Source: Aliagarivorans marinus DSM 23064
GTDB lineage: Bacteria; Pseudomonadota; Gammaproteobacteria; Enterobacterales; Celerinatantimonadaceae
Assembly (NCBI RefSeq): GCF_000429485.1
Contig: NZ_KE386910.1
Coordinates: 1-64,000, forward strand
Direction: 5' to 3'
DNA: 64,000 nt
Part shown: one piece after another, positions 20,700 to 29,342 of the stretch
Position numbering within the stretch: the first letter of the stretch is position 1
Layout of the letters: the number at the start of each line of letters is the position of its first letter
Made by a program: the position numbers and the translations under genes
Notes under the pieces: generated by a model
The model's input: the letters and a program-made list of their open reading frames with translations, nothing else
Told to the model about the DNA's origin: nothing
Database searches by the model: none

Positions 20700-23156
20700 T
20701 CAGTGGCGCGCCGACGCCGTTGGCTGCTGGGCCAGTTCAATCTGATAACCTTGCTCGTTAATCAGCGACGAGGTCTGTTTGCTTCTGGCCAGCATCTCCA
20801 AGGCTTGGTCTTTGGTCACTGGCTTGCCAAACAAATAGCCTTGGACCTTGTCAAAGCCATTAAATTTTAGCCAATTGGCGTGTTCAACCGTCTCAACTCC
20901 CTCAACTAACACATCGTAGTTAAGCTGGTTCATCAGCTTTTGCATGCTAAGCAAGATGTATTGGGAAGAAGAGGAAGAGATGGCATTCAGGCCGAACTCC
21001 CGGTCAAACTTGATCTTGTCACAGTCGAGTTTGCTTAAGTAGCTAAGCGATGTGAAGCCCTTACCAAAGTCATCGAAGGCCACGCGTATTCCCGCCGCAC
21101 GTATAGCCGAGAGTTGGCTTTGCACTTGCTGGTAATTGGTTAGCGCCGCGCTCTCGGTGATCTCAAGCTCAAGGATGTTGGATAGCTCGCCAGCGGATTG
21201 GAATTTCTGAATCAAACGGTTGGCGAAGTTCTTATCATCAAACTGCCTCCCACTCACATTGAACGCGATAACCAGGTCTTTGAGCCCAAGAAACTCGATC
21301 TCTTCGAGCAGAGTGATGCTCTTATCGATCACCCAGTAACCAAGAGGAATGATATGCCGACCATTCTCAATCACATCCAAAAAGCGCCCCGGACTTACTA
21401 GGCCCTCCTCGGGATGGCGCCAACGCAGTAGTAGCTCAAAGCCGATGATCCGTTGCTCCAGCATGGAGACCTGTGGCTGCATAAACAGCTCCAGCTCATC
21501 GTTGCGCATCGCTTCTTTAAACTGACTATCGATGGTAAACACCAAATCGTTGTGCTTGGCGAGTTCAATATTAAAGTGGCTGACGCAGTTGCGACCCTTG
21601 CGCTTCGAGGCATACATGGCCAAGTCGGCGTACTGGGTTATCAGGTCGCTGTCATAAGAGGATTGCAGCGCGTTGGCGACACCAATACTGGGAGTGACAC
21701 TGATAGTGACTTCGTCGATGGTGATGTCACGGGCTAACCACTGGGCTAAGTTGTCGGCAAAGGCCATCACCGAGTCGTGATTGTGGCCAATCAGGATCAC
21801 GGTAAATTCGTCGCCACCGAGACGAAACGCCCGGTTATCGGAGGGGCAGAGCTGTACTAGCCGGGTTGCCAGTCGCTTGAGCAGTTGGTCGCCAAACTTG
21901 TGGCCGAGTTTGTCGTTAATGGTTTTGAAATCGTCGATATCGATATACAGCAAGCTGAGATCGGTGTTGGTCTCCTGAGCCTGTTTCATCGACTTATCGA
22001 GCTGTTGGCGGAACGAGGTGCGGTTGGGCAGCTCGGTGAGCTGGTCTATCAGTGCCATTCGCTCAAGGCTGGCGGTGTTTGCTTCGATGCGCTGTTGCAT
22101 GGTGCCGAACTTGTCAGCCAGCTCCAGCGATATGCGATCCAGTGAATCAAACTCATCAAGCAGTCCGCTACGCGGTGGCTGCGGGCGATAGCCGCGATTG
22201 TCTAGGATAGCCGGCAGGTGGGTGGCATGGTAGCGCAGGCTGCGCAGTGGCCGTTTCATCAGCAAGAAGCCGGTAACCACACTCATGATGCCGGTTGCCA
22301 GTAACAATAAGATCAGGTTCTGATAGTGAGACAGCTTGCTCGCATGTTGCTCGCTCCAGTTTTTTACAATTAGCAAGCGCTGGTTGTGGTTGCCTTGGCT
22401 GGCCAGCGAGAACTGCTGGGTCTCGATAAACTCGCCGTCGACCTGGAAGCTGGTGGCACTGGTGTTTGATTGCTTCAGGGCATTGTCAAACCAGGTGTTA
22501 CTTTGACGTTCGGTCTGAGTGGCGATCAGTATCGATTTATCTGCCTGTGGGCGAATATCGATGATGGCCACGTCAATGTTGTCGCGGTGGGCGACGTTAA
22601 TCAGCGCTTCGGCTAAGTCGAGCTTAAACGAAAATATGCCTCGTTGGTTCCGCGCGGTGCGCACTGGTAAAGCGATCCACAGCGAGCAGTAATCGCGGCA
22701 ATCAATAACATGGGAAGGGCCTGAGTTAGCCTGAACCTGCTCGGTGAGGCTATCGGGAGGCAGTAAGGCTTGTTGGAAACAGGTTGGGATCTTGTTGTAT
22801 TGGGCGATGCAGGCATCAGAGATGGGCAGCAGCCACTGCAACTCAGGAAGCGACTGTTCCAAATAGTCGTGCAGCGCATCAAAGCTGTCTGCTTGGCTGA
22901 GCACCACCTGCGCCTCAAAGATATAGGTGATACTGTCTTTGAGCTTTACGATCTGGTCGTTGAACTCTTCAAAGTAGTTATTAAACAGACTGGAGCGCAG
23001 CTGCTGCTCCTGGTTTTGGTAGTAGGTAGCGGCACTGTAGCCAAACAGGCTAAGCGCGGTGATCGCCAACACAAACAGGCCAATCACCAGCTTTAGCCTG
23101 ACACTGACGAAGCGGTTAGCGACGTCGAGTAAGGGAAAGTGATTCAATGAACGCAT
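20700..23156 (-). CDS. Membrane GGDEF-EAL protein (c-di-GMP turnover)
   Basis: The 818 residues comprise a helix (about 20-45), a periplasmic sensor region (about 45-280) of no family I can name, a second helix (about 282-302), a short linker, a GGDEF domain (about 360-520) and an EAL domain (about 535-795). The cyclase motif is intact (RLGGDEF); there is no RxxD inhibitory site before it. In the EAL domain the signature reads FELLLRW, so the catalytic Glu is kept although Ala became Leu; LEITES, FDDFGKGF, DKIKFD and QGYLFGKP are also present, so phosphodiesterase activity is likely. It is the third gene of an operon with an outer-membrane barrel and a PBP-like protein. Confidence 0.93.
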   Translation of the reverse strand: MRSLNHFPLLDVANRFVSVRLKLVIGLFVLAITALSLFGYSAATYYQNQEQQLRSSLFNNYFEEFNDQIVKLKDSITYIFEAQVVLSQADSFDALHDYLEQSLPELQWLLPISDACIAQYNKIPTCFQQALLPPDSLTEQVQANSGPSHVIDCRDYCSLWIALPVRTARNQRGIFSFKLDLAEALINVAHRDNIDVAIIDIRPQADKSILIATQTERQSNTWFDNALKQSNTSATSFQVDGEFIETQQFSLASQGNHNQRLLIVKNWSEQHASKLSHYQNLILLLLATGIMSVVTGFLLMKRPLRSLRYHATHLPAILDNRGYRPQPPRSGLLDEFDSLDRISLELADKFGTMQQRIEANTASLERMALIDQLTELPNRTSFRQQLDKSMKQAQETNTDLSLLYIDIDDFKTINDKLGHKFGDQLLKRLATRLVQLCPSDNRAFRLGGDEFTVILIGHNHDSVMAFADNLAQWLARDITIDEVTISVTPSIGVANALQSSYDSDLITQYADLAMYASKRKGRNCVSHFNIELAKHNDLVFTIDSQFKEAMRNDELELFMQPQVSMLEQRIIGFELLLRWRHPEEGLVSPGRFLDVIENGRHIIPLGYWVIDKSITLLEEIEFLGLKDLVIAFNVSGRQFDDKNFANRLIQKFQSAGELSNILELEITESAALTNYQQVQSQLSAIRAAGIRVAFDDFGKGFTSLSYLSKLDCDKIKFDREFGLNAISSSSSQYILLSMQKLMNQLNYDVLVEGVETVEHANWLKFNGFDKVQGYLFGKPVTKDQALEMLARSKQTSSLINEQGYQIELAQQPTASARH

Positions 23157-23173
23157 CGACAGCTCCTTACCCG

Positions 23174-24385
23174 CTAAAAACGATAACTCAGTTCTAACGC
23201 AAACATGCGCCAGTGACGCTCTGGGTTGTATGTGGAAGAGACTGGGGGTAAATCGTTAATTGGCGGCAGCGTCGAGGTTCCCGTCAGCCAGTGGTGCTCA
23301 AGGCGCACCAACAAGTCGTTGGTAGGCTGCCAACTCGCGCCAATAACTACATCATGTAAGTCCTTCAAGTTTCGTGGAATATCGCTTTCGGTAAAGTGTA
23401 CTCGGTCATAGCGCAACAGCACCTGCCACTGAGGATGAACATAGGCGACACCTTGCAGGTAGAAGGCTTGCATGTCGGTGCTGCCATCGAACGCTGGGGT
23501 AACGAAACCACCAAAAGGCGAATCACTGTTAGCGTAGGTGCCGCCCTCACGAACGGTTAGTTCACTAGTGATCTCAAAGTAGCGCTGGGAATACTGCACC
23601 GACAGAAGGTATTGGTCAGTATCGAAATAGAAATCCACTGGGACTGGGGCAAACTGTGTTTCTGAAATTGGCAGCGGAATTACGATTTCATCTTTGAGGC
23701 TAAGTTTCAGTCGACGATAGTCAAAGCCAAACAACCACGCACTACTTGGCCGGTAGCGTAGGCCAATGCTGGTGTTCCAATCTGCCTCAAACTCGCCACC
23801 TTGCTCGGGGCCGAAGAAACGGCGACTGAAGCTTTCATCTAAAGGCTCTTTGCCCACTGATGCTGAAAACGTGATCTCTTGGTTACTCTCCGTCCAGTAA
23901 CTGAGATTGAAACGCACGCCATCAGCACGCAGGTTTTGTTCGCGAAAGATATTGTGGTAGATAGACTGAGGCATAACGATGCTAGGGCGCGTGAACGGGA
24001 TATCACGGGTCGCACCATAGATCCCGTTGGACAGTTTAAAGCGGCCCAATTGCACGCTGGCTGACCACGACTCAGTTTCGGCCAACTGCGTAGTAAGGTT
24101 GAGATAATCAATCTCCAAGCCCGACTCGAACCAATCGCCGCTCTCTCTGGCGATGACCAAGCCACTTACTGAGAAGTAGCGATTCAAGTACCAGTAGCCA
24201 TGAAGCCCGGCTTCTAGTAGCGGGCCACTGTCGCCGCTGTCGTAGCCGTAGAAACTGTTATCTGATACGTCCAAGTAGGCGGCAGACAGAAAACCGCCCC
24301 AGCTAAACTGCTGTTCAGCTCTGGCTATACCTGTGCCCAGGCTGAGCAGGCTAATCAATAGCAAACAGCGTGATACTGTCATCAC
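23174..24385 (-). CDS. Outer-membrane beta-barrel protein (porin-like)
   Basis: The 403 residues begin with a signal peptide (cleavage near GIARA-EQ, residue 24). The mature chain is rich in alternating aromatic and polar residues and ends in SYRF, the C-terminal Phe expected of a protein inserted by the Bam complex. I cannot name the family. It overlaps the preceding gene by 35 bases and is followed by the GGDEF-EAL gene after 17 bases, so the three are almost certainly one operon. ATG 24385 or the next codon may be the start. Confidence 0.8.
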   Translation of the reverse strand: MMTVSRCLLLISLLSLGTGIARAEQQFSWGGFLSAAYLDVSDNSFYGYDSGDSGPLLEAGLHGYWYLNRYFSVSGLVIARESGDWFESGLEIDYLNLTTQLAETESWSASVQLGRFKLSNGIYGATRDIPFTRPSIVMPQSIYHNIFREQNLRADGVRFNLSYWTESNQEITFSASVGKEPLDESFSRRFFGPEQGGEFEADWNTSIGLRYRPSSAWLFGFDYRRLKLSLKDEIVIPLPISETQFAPVPVDFYFDTDQYLLSVQYSQRYFEITSELTVREGGTYANSDSPFGGFVTPAFDGSTDMQAFYLQGVAYVHPQWQVLLRYDRVHFTESDIPRNLKDLHDVVIGASWQPTNDLLVRLEHHWLTGTSTLPPINDLPPVSSTYNPERHWRMFALELSYRF

Positions 24386-24851
24386 TTACCTCCGAATCGA
24401 TGTAGCCAATGGCGTTGGGGTGGGTAAGAACGTAATCGAGAAGCTGTTTACGGCTGCGCGCCACAATGGGAGCAATTGCATTACCGGTATAGATTTGACG
24501 CTCCCATATTCGGTTTAGTTGATAAGGAAACAGGTCCAGGGTATCCAAGCAAAAACGCTCATGCAGGATGTCGTTTTGTGGTAGCACCACAATCTGAATG
24601 GGCGAGCCGTTGGGCCATGACTTTTGCTTGAGTGAGAAGATGGTCTTTATCTGTCGCTCGGTGAGCGCAACACTGTTCAGGCTATTGGTAACAACCCAAA
24701 GGCCACTGGTTGCGTGAGCTACCGTAGAGAGTGTTTGAAGCACTAATAAAAACAGGGCGGAGATGAGGACCGACCTTAGCGTACTTCTTCGCGACCAGCG
24801 CGTTATTATGCGTCCTTGCCTGCAAGCCACAATGTATGACGTCCTTGCCAC
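24351..24851 (-). CDS. Small periplasmic PBP-like (PstS-fold) protein
   Basis: A 166-residue frame with an exported N-terminus (hydrophobic ISALFLLVLQTLSTVAHA) and a short domain like phosphate-binding-type periplasmic proteins: VVTNSLNSVALTERQIKTIF, then SPIQIVVLPQN and a C-terminal NAIGYIDS block. Such half-size PBP-like domains often accompany signalling proteins rather than ABC importers, and no permease or ATPase is nearby. The start is uncertain; the n-region before the hydrophobic stretch is unusually long, so a start inside it is possible. First gene of the trio leading to the GGDEF-EAL protein. Confidence 0.75.
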   Translation of the reverse strand: MARTSYIVACRQGRIITRWSRRSTLRSVLISALFLLVLQTLSTVAHATSGLWVVTNSLNSVALTERQIKTIFSLKQKSWPNGSPIQIVVLPQNDILHERFCLDTLDLFPYQLNRIWERQIYTGNAIAPIVARSRKQLLDYVLTHPNAIGYIDSEVSDDSITLFAID

Positions 24852-25041
24852 TGTGTATTGTTTATTAACACTATAGCGTAGCTTTTACGGCTGTCTGGTC
24901 TAATTACCCGTAAATAGGCGGTTTTTTCTGTGAGCCAAGGTCCGGTGCTGGAAGAGACTTATGATATAGTCGCGCCAAAAGGCCACGCACCTTATCTCTG
25001 ATGTAAGGAGTAACGACGGCCTACGTTCTACAGGAGAATAT

Positions 25042-25785
25042 ATGGCCGGACATAGTAAATGGGCGAACATTAAGCACCGCAAAGCCGCCCAAGATGCCAA
25101 GCGCGGCAAGATTTTTACCAAACTGATTCGCGAACTTACCGTCGCTGCCCGGGAAGGTGGCTCAGATGCCGACGCCAATCCTCGCTTGCGTGCAGCGATA
25201 GATAAGGCTTTATCGAGCAATATGACCCGCGACACCATTACTCGCGCAATTCAACGCGGTGCTGGCGAGCTTGAAGGCCAACAGCTGGAAACGGTTATCT
25301 ACGAGGGGTACGGCCCGGGAGGTACTGCGGTGCTGGTCGAGACCATGACTGATAATCGCAACCGTACCGTATCCGGCGTACGCCATGCCTTCTCTAAAAG
25401 TGGTGGTAACCTGGGAACCGATGGCAGCGTTGCGTACTTGTTCGCGAAAAAAGGGGTGATCAGCTTTGCCCCCGGCATTGATGAAGAGCAGCTCATGGAC
25501 CAAGCCTTGGAAGCCGGCGCCGATGACGTGCTCACCCATGAAGATGGTAGCGTTGATGTGCACACCGAGCCTGCAGAGTTTGGCACGGTAAAAGATGCGC
25601 TAGATGCTGCTGGCTTTGAATCGGTGAATGCCGAGGTGACCATGCTGCCTTCGACCTTTGCTGAGCTCGATGCTGACACGGCCCCCAAGCTGTTGCGCTT
25701 AATCGACATGCTCGAAGACGATGATGACGTGCAAGAGGTCTATCACAACGGCCAGATCTCTGATGAGTTGGCAGAGAGCCTGTAA
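25042..25785 (+). CDS. yebC: YebC/PmpR family regulatory protein
   Basis: A cytoplasmic protein of 247 residues; the family acts in transcription and, according to recent work on relatives, in translation of proline-rich stretches. The signature [21 protein letters not shown] opens the protein and [12 protein letters not shown] follows near residue 90. The ribosome site ACAGGAGAA is strong. ruvC begins three bases after the stop, the common yebC-ruvC arrangement. Confidence 0.96.
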   Translation: MAGHSKWANIKHRKAAQDAKRGKIFTKLIRELTVAAREGGSDADANPRLRAAIDKALSSNMTRDTITRAIQRGAGELEGQQLETVIYEGYGPGGTAVLVETMTDNRNRTVSGVRHAFSKSGGNLGTDGSVAYLFAKKGVISFAPGIDEEQLMDQALEAGADDVLTHEDGSVDVHTEPAEFGTVKDALDAAGFESVNAEVTMLPSTFAELDADTAPKLLRLIDMLEDDDDVQEVYHNGQISDELAESL

Positions 25786-25788
25786 GCC

Positions 25789-26310
25789 GTGAGTATTATT
25801 CTAGGTATCGATCCCGGTTCGCGACTCACTGGCTACGGCGTGATCAGATTGACAGCTCGCGGCGTTGAGTATTTGGGGAGCGGTTGTATTCGGATTCAAG
25901 AGAAAGAGCTGCCAGCGAGGCTTAAACATGTCTATGCTGGCGTCAGCGAGATCATCACCCAGTTTAGTCCCGATGAGTTTGCCATTGAGCAGGTGTTTAT
26001 GGCGCGCAATGCCGACTCTGCCTTGAAGCTCGGCCAAGCGCGTGGAGCAGCGATTGTGGCAGGGGTGAACGCAGAGCTGCCGGTGGCTGAGTATTCTGCC
26101 CGGCAAATCAAGCAAGCGGTGGTTGGCAAGGGTGGGGCAGATAAGACTCAGGTGCAGGCAATGGTGATGCATCTGCTGAATTTGTCTGCCAAACCTCAAG
26201 CGGATGCGGCCGATGCGCTGGCGGTTGCCTTGTGTCATTGTCATACCCAGCAGAGCTTAATCCGTATGGCAGGTAAGGTTACTGGCACGGTTCGGCGTCG
26301 ATTACGCTGA
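25789..26310 (+). CDS. ruvC: Holliday junction resolvase RuvC
   Basis: An endonuclease that cuts Holliday junctions symmetrically during recombination repair. The 173 residues keep all four metal-binding acids: D8 (ILGIDPGS), E67 (AIEQVF), D139 and D142 (QADAADAL). It starts with GTG, three bases after yebC, and is likely coupled to it. ruvA and ruvB, which usually follow or lie close by, are not in the window: lon comes next. Confidence 0.96.
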   Translation: MSIILGIDPGSRLTGYGVIRLTARGVEYLGSGCIRIQEKELPARLKHVYAGVSEIITQFSPDEFAIEQVFMARNADSALKLGQARGAAIVAGVNAELPVAEYSARQIKQAVVGKGGADKTQVQAMVMHLLNLSAKPQADAADALAVALCHCHTQQSLIRMAGKVTGTVRRRLR

Positions 26311-26367
26311 GTCTTGCGGAAAAACTAAGCAGTTGATGGCGAAATCAAAAAATATCGACACTCGCCG

Positions 26368-26396
26368 ATTGAATCCTCTGCGCGAGCCCCAATATA
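26368..26396 (+). promoter_or_regulatory. Heat-shock (sigma-32) promoter of lon
   Basis: ATTGAA at 26368-26373 followed after 13 bases by CCCCAATATA at 26387-26396 fits the sigma-32 consensus (CTTGAA, 13-15 bases, CCCCATnTA). It ends 37 bases before the lon ATG, and lon is a classical heat-shock gene. Confidence 0.72.
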
Positions 26397-26433
26397 CTGA
26401 TTCAAGATGATTAACTAAGGTGAAGAGGAAGAC

Positions 26434-28791
26434 ATGACCTTAGAGCGTTCCGAGCGTTTTGAAATCCCCGTATTACCATTGCGCGATGTGGTTGTTTATC
26501 CGCACATGGTTATTCCGCTGTTTGTAGGCCGTGAGAAGTCGATTCGTTGCTTAGAAAATGCAATGTCTCAGGACAAACAGGTACTGCTCGTAGCGCAAAA
26601 GGATGCCAGCAATGACGATCCTCAAGTCGAGGACCTCTATGAAGTCGGCACCGTCGCCAATATTTTGCAGCTACTTAAACTGCCCGATGGCACCGTTAAG
26701 GTGTTGGTGGAAGGTAGCCAGCGTGCCCGCCTGGAAGAGTTTGTTGATCACGACGAATTTTACGTAGCCCAAGCGCAGTACCTGCTGTCTGATTTGCCCG
26801 ATGAGCGCGAACAGGAAGTGATGGTACGCTCGGCCATCAACCAGTTTGAAGGCTATATCAAGCTCAATAAGAAGATCCCACCTGAGGTGCTCACCTCGGT
26901 ATCCGGCATCGACGATGCAGCGCGCCTGGCCGATACCATGGCCGCGCACATGCCGTTGAAGCTTGAAGACAAGCAATCGGTGCTGGAGATCGCCAGTGTA
27001 ACTGAGCGTCTTGAATACCTGATGGCGATGATGGAGTCTGAGATTGACCTGTTGCACGTGGAGAAGAAAATCCGCGGCCGGGTGAAAAAGCAGATGGAGA
27101 AGAGCCAGCGCGAGTACTATCTGAATGAGCAAATGAAGGCCATTCAGAAAGAACTTGGTGAGATGGACGAAGGCCAAGATGAGTTTGAGCAACTGACCAA
27201 GCGTATCGAAGAAGCCAAGATGCCAGAAGAGGCCAAAGAGAAGACGCAGGCCGAACTGAACAAGCTGAAGATGATGTCGCCGATGTCAGCTGAAGCCACC
27301 GTGGTGCGTAGCTACATCGATTGGATGTTGGGCGTACCATGGACCGCCCGCTCCAAGGTGAAGCGCGATCTGTCTAAAGCCGAAGAGGTGCTTAACAAAG
27401 ACCACTACGGCCTGGAGAAAGTGAAAGAGCGCATCCTTGAGTACTTGGCGGTGCAAAACCGCGTCAACAAGCTCAAGGGCCCAATCCTTTGCTTGGTAGG
27501 GCCTCCGGGTGTGGGTAAGACCTCGCTGGGTCAGTCTATCGCTAAGTCCACCGGCCGTAAGTATGTCCGTATGGCGTTGGGTGGGGTGCGTGATGAGGCA
27601 GAGATCCGCGGTCACCGTCGTACCTACATCGGCTCCATGCCGGGCAAACTGATTCAGAAGATGTCTAAGGTGGCGGTGAAAAACCCACTGTTCTTGCTCG
27701 ATGAGATCGACAAGATGAGCTCAGACATGCGCGGTGATCCAGCATCGGCCCTGCTTGAAGTACTCGACCCAGAGCAAAACAACAGCTTTAACGACCACTA
27801 CTTGGAAGTGGACTATGACCTGAGCGATGTGATGTTCGTAGCCACCTCTAACTCGATGAATATCCCCGGTCCGCTGCTAGATCGTATGGAAGTGATTCGT
27901 CTGTCCGGTTACACCGAAGACGAGAAGCTCAATATTGCCAAGCAGCACCTGATGGCCAAGCAAATTAAGCGTAACGGCCTGAAACCCGGCGAGATTGAGA
28001 TCCACGATAGTGCGATTATCGGCATCATCCGTTACTACACCCGTGAAGCCGGGGTACGTAGCCTGGAGCGCGAAATCTCTAAACTATGTCGTAAGGCCGT
28101 GAAGAACATCTTGCTGGATAAGTCGATCAAGAAGATCGAAATCAGCCAAGATAACCTGAAAGATTTCTTGGGCGTGCAGCGCTTTGATTACGGTAAGGCC
28201 GACGAGAACAACCGCATCGGCATGGTGACCGGTTTGGCGTGGACTGAGGTAGGCGGCGACTTGCTGACTATCGAGACCGCATCGGTACCGGGTAAAGGCA
28301 AGCTGACCTACACTGGGTCGCTCGGTGATGTGATGCAGGAGTCGATTCAAGCTGCGATGACCGTAGTGCGCTCGCGTGCCGATAAGTGGCGCATCAATGC
28401 CGACTTCTACGAGAAGCGCGACATTCACGTGCACGTACCGGAAGGTGCTACGCCAAAAGATGGCCCAAGCGCGGGTATCGCAATGTGTACCGCACTGGTT
28501 TCCAGCTTAACCGGCAATCCGGTGAAGGCCGACGTGGCGATGACCGGCGAAATTACCCTGCGCGGTGAGGTGTTGCCGATCGGTGGTCTGAAAGAAAAAC
28601 TGTTGGCTGCGCATCGCGGTGGTATCAAAACGGTATTGATTCCACAGGAAAACGAGCGCGATCTGCAGGAGATCCCAGAGAACGTGATTGGCGATCTGAA
28701 GATCATTCCAGTGCGTTGGATCGAGCAAGTTTTGGACGTGGCTTTGGAGCAATGTCCCGAGCGTTTCAGCGTTGATTCTGCGAAATCTTGA
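26434..28791 (+). CDS. lon: ATP-dependent protease Lon
   Basis: A cytoplasmic homo-oligomeric AAA+ serine protease that removes misfolded and regulatory proteins. The 785 residues comprise the LON N-domain (about 10-205), a coiled coil, the AAA+ module with Walker A GPPGVGKTS near 357, and the protease domain with the Ser-Lys dyad (Ser in KDGPSAGIA near 678, Lys in GGLKEKLLAAHRGG near 721). GGTGAAGAGGA precedes the ATG. It is followed by hupB and ppiD as in E. coli, but clpX does not precede it. Confidence 0.98.
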   Translation: MTLERSERFEIPVLPLRDVVVYPHMVIPLFVGREKSIRCLENAMSQDKQVLLVAQKDASNDDPQVEDLYEVGTVANILQLLKLPDGTVKVLVEGSQRARLEEFVDHDEFYVAQAQYLLSDLPDEREQEVMVRSAINQFEGYIKLNKKIPPEVLTSVSGIDDAARLADTMAAHMPLKLEDKQSVLEIASVTERLEYLMAMMESEIDLLHVEKKIRGRVKKQMEKSQREYYLNEQMKAIQKELGEMDEGQDEFEQLTKRIEEAKMPEEAKEKTQAELNKLKMMSPMSAEATVVRSYIDWMLGVPWTARSKVKRDLSKAEEVLNKDHYGLEKVKERILEYLAVQNRVNKLKGPILCLVGPPGVGKTSLGQSIAKSTGRKYVRMALGGVRDEAEIRGHRRTYIGSMPGKLIQKMSKVAVKNPLFLLDEIDKMSSDMRGDPASALLEVLDPEQNNSFNDHYLEVDYDLSDVMFVATSNSMNIPGPLLDRMEVIRLSGYTEDEKLNIAKQHLMAKQIKRNGLKPGEIEIHDSAIIGIIRYYTREAGVRSLEREISKLCRKAVKNILLDKSIKKIEISQDNLKDFLGVQRFDYGKADENNRIGMVTGLAWTEVGGDLLTIETASVPGKGKLTYTGSLGDVMQESIQAAMTVVRSRADKWRINADFYEKRDIHVHVPEGATPKDGPSAGIAMCTALVSSLTGNPVKADVAMTGEITLRGEVLPIGGLKEKLLAAHRGGIKTVLIPQENERDLQEIPENVIGDLKIIPVRWIEQVLDVALEQCPERFSVDSAKS

Positions 28792-28827
28792 GTCAAAGCA
28801 AATAATTTAAACGTGTTTGTTACCTAA

Positions 28828-28868
28828 GGCTTGCAAGCCCATAGCAAGGGCTATAAGTTAGCCCTTGC
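28828..28868 (+). terminator. Palindrome and 10-bp hairpin after lon
   Basis: A perfect 12-bp palindrome (GGCTTGCAAGCC, 28828-28839) is followed by a 10-bp stem (GCAAGGGCTA, 28844-28853, with TAGCCCTTGC, 28859-28868). There is no T-run, so it may be a processing or partial terminator structure between lon and hupB rather than a full stop. The two share CTTGCAAG-like sequence and could pair in alternative ways. Confidence 0.45.
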
Positions 28869-28981
28869 AGGGATAGATTTGATGGACTTTCCGGTAAAGG
28901 CTAACTTAGCGGTCGTATAAGACCCACGTTTAGGGATCGACCTGCGGTAACACAAAGGAATAACTAAAAGAGGAATACAAA

Positions 28982-29254
28982 GTGAATAAAGCTCAACTCG
29001 TAGACAAGATTGCAGAAGGTGCAGATATCTCTAAAGCTGCTGCTGGTCGCGCGCTAGATTCTCTAATCGAAGCGGTAGCTGACTCTCTGAAAGAAGGCGA
29101 TAGCGTAGCACTGGTTGGTTTCGGTACTTTCCAAGTTAAAGAACGCTCTGCGCGCACTGGTCGCAACCCTCAGACCGGTCAAGAAATTCAAATTGCTGCG
29201 GCAAAAGTTCCATCTTTCAAAGCTGGAAAGGCGTTAAAAGACGCTGTTAACTAA
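28982..29254 (+). CDS. hupB: DNA-binding protein HU-beta
   Basis: A nucleoid protein that bends DNA as a dimer. The 90 residues carry the HU signature [21 protein letters not shown] with the Pro (in RNPQTG) that intercalates at the arm tip. It begins with GTG, as hupB does in E. coli, with AGAGGA upstream. The 190-base gap after lon leaves room for its own promoters. Confidence 0.97.
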   Translation: MNKAQLVDKIAEGADISKAAAGRALDSLIEAVADSLKEGDSVALVGFGTFQVKERSARTGRNPQTGQEIQIAAAKVPSFKAGKALKDAVN

Positions 29255-29283
29255 TTTTAGCTGTGGGCTAACCACAGTCTCTC

Positions 29284-29309
29284 AAGGCGCATCACCCGGT
29301 GCGCCTTTT
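29284..29309 (+). terminator. Terminator after hupB
   Basis: AAGGCGCA (29284-29291) pairs with TGCGCCTT (29300-29307), followed by TTC. It lies 30 bases past the hupB stop and 33 before ppiD. Confidence 0.75.
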
Positions 29310-29342
29310 CGTAAGTCATCGTTGTAAAAGAGTGAACTAAGC

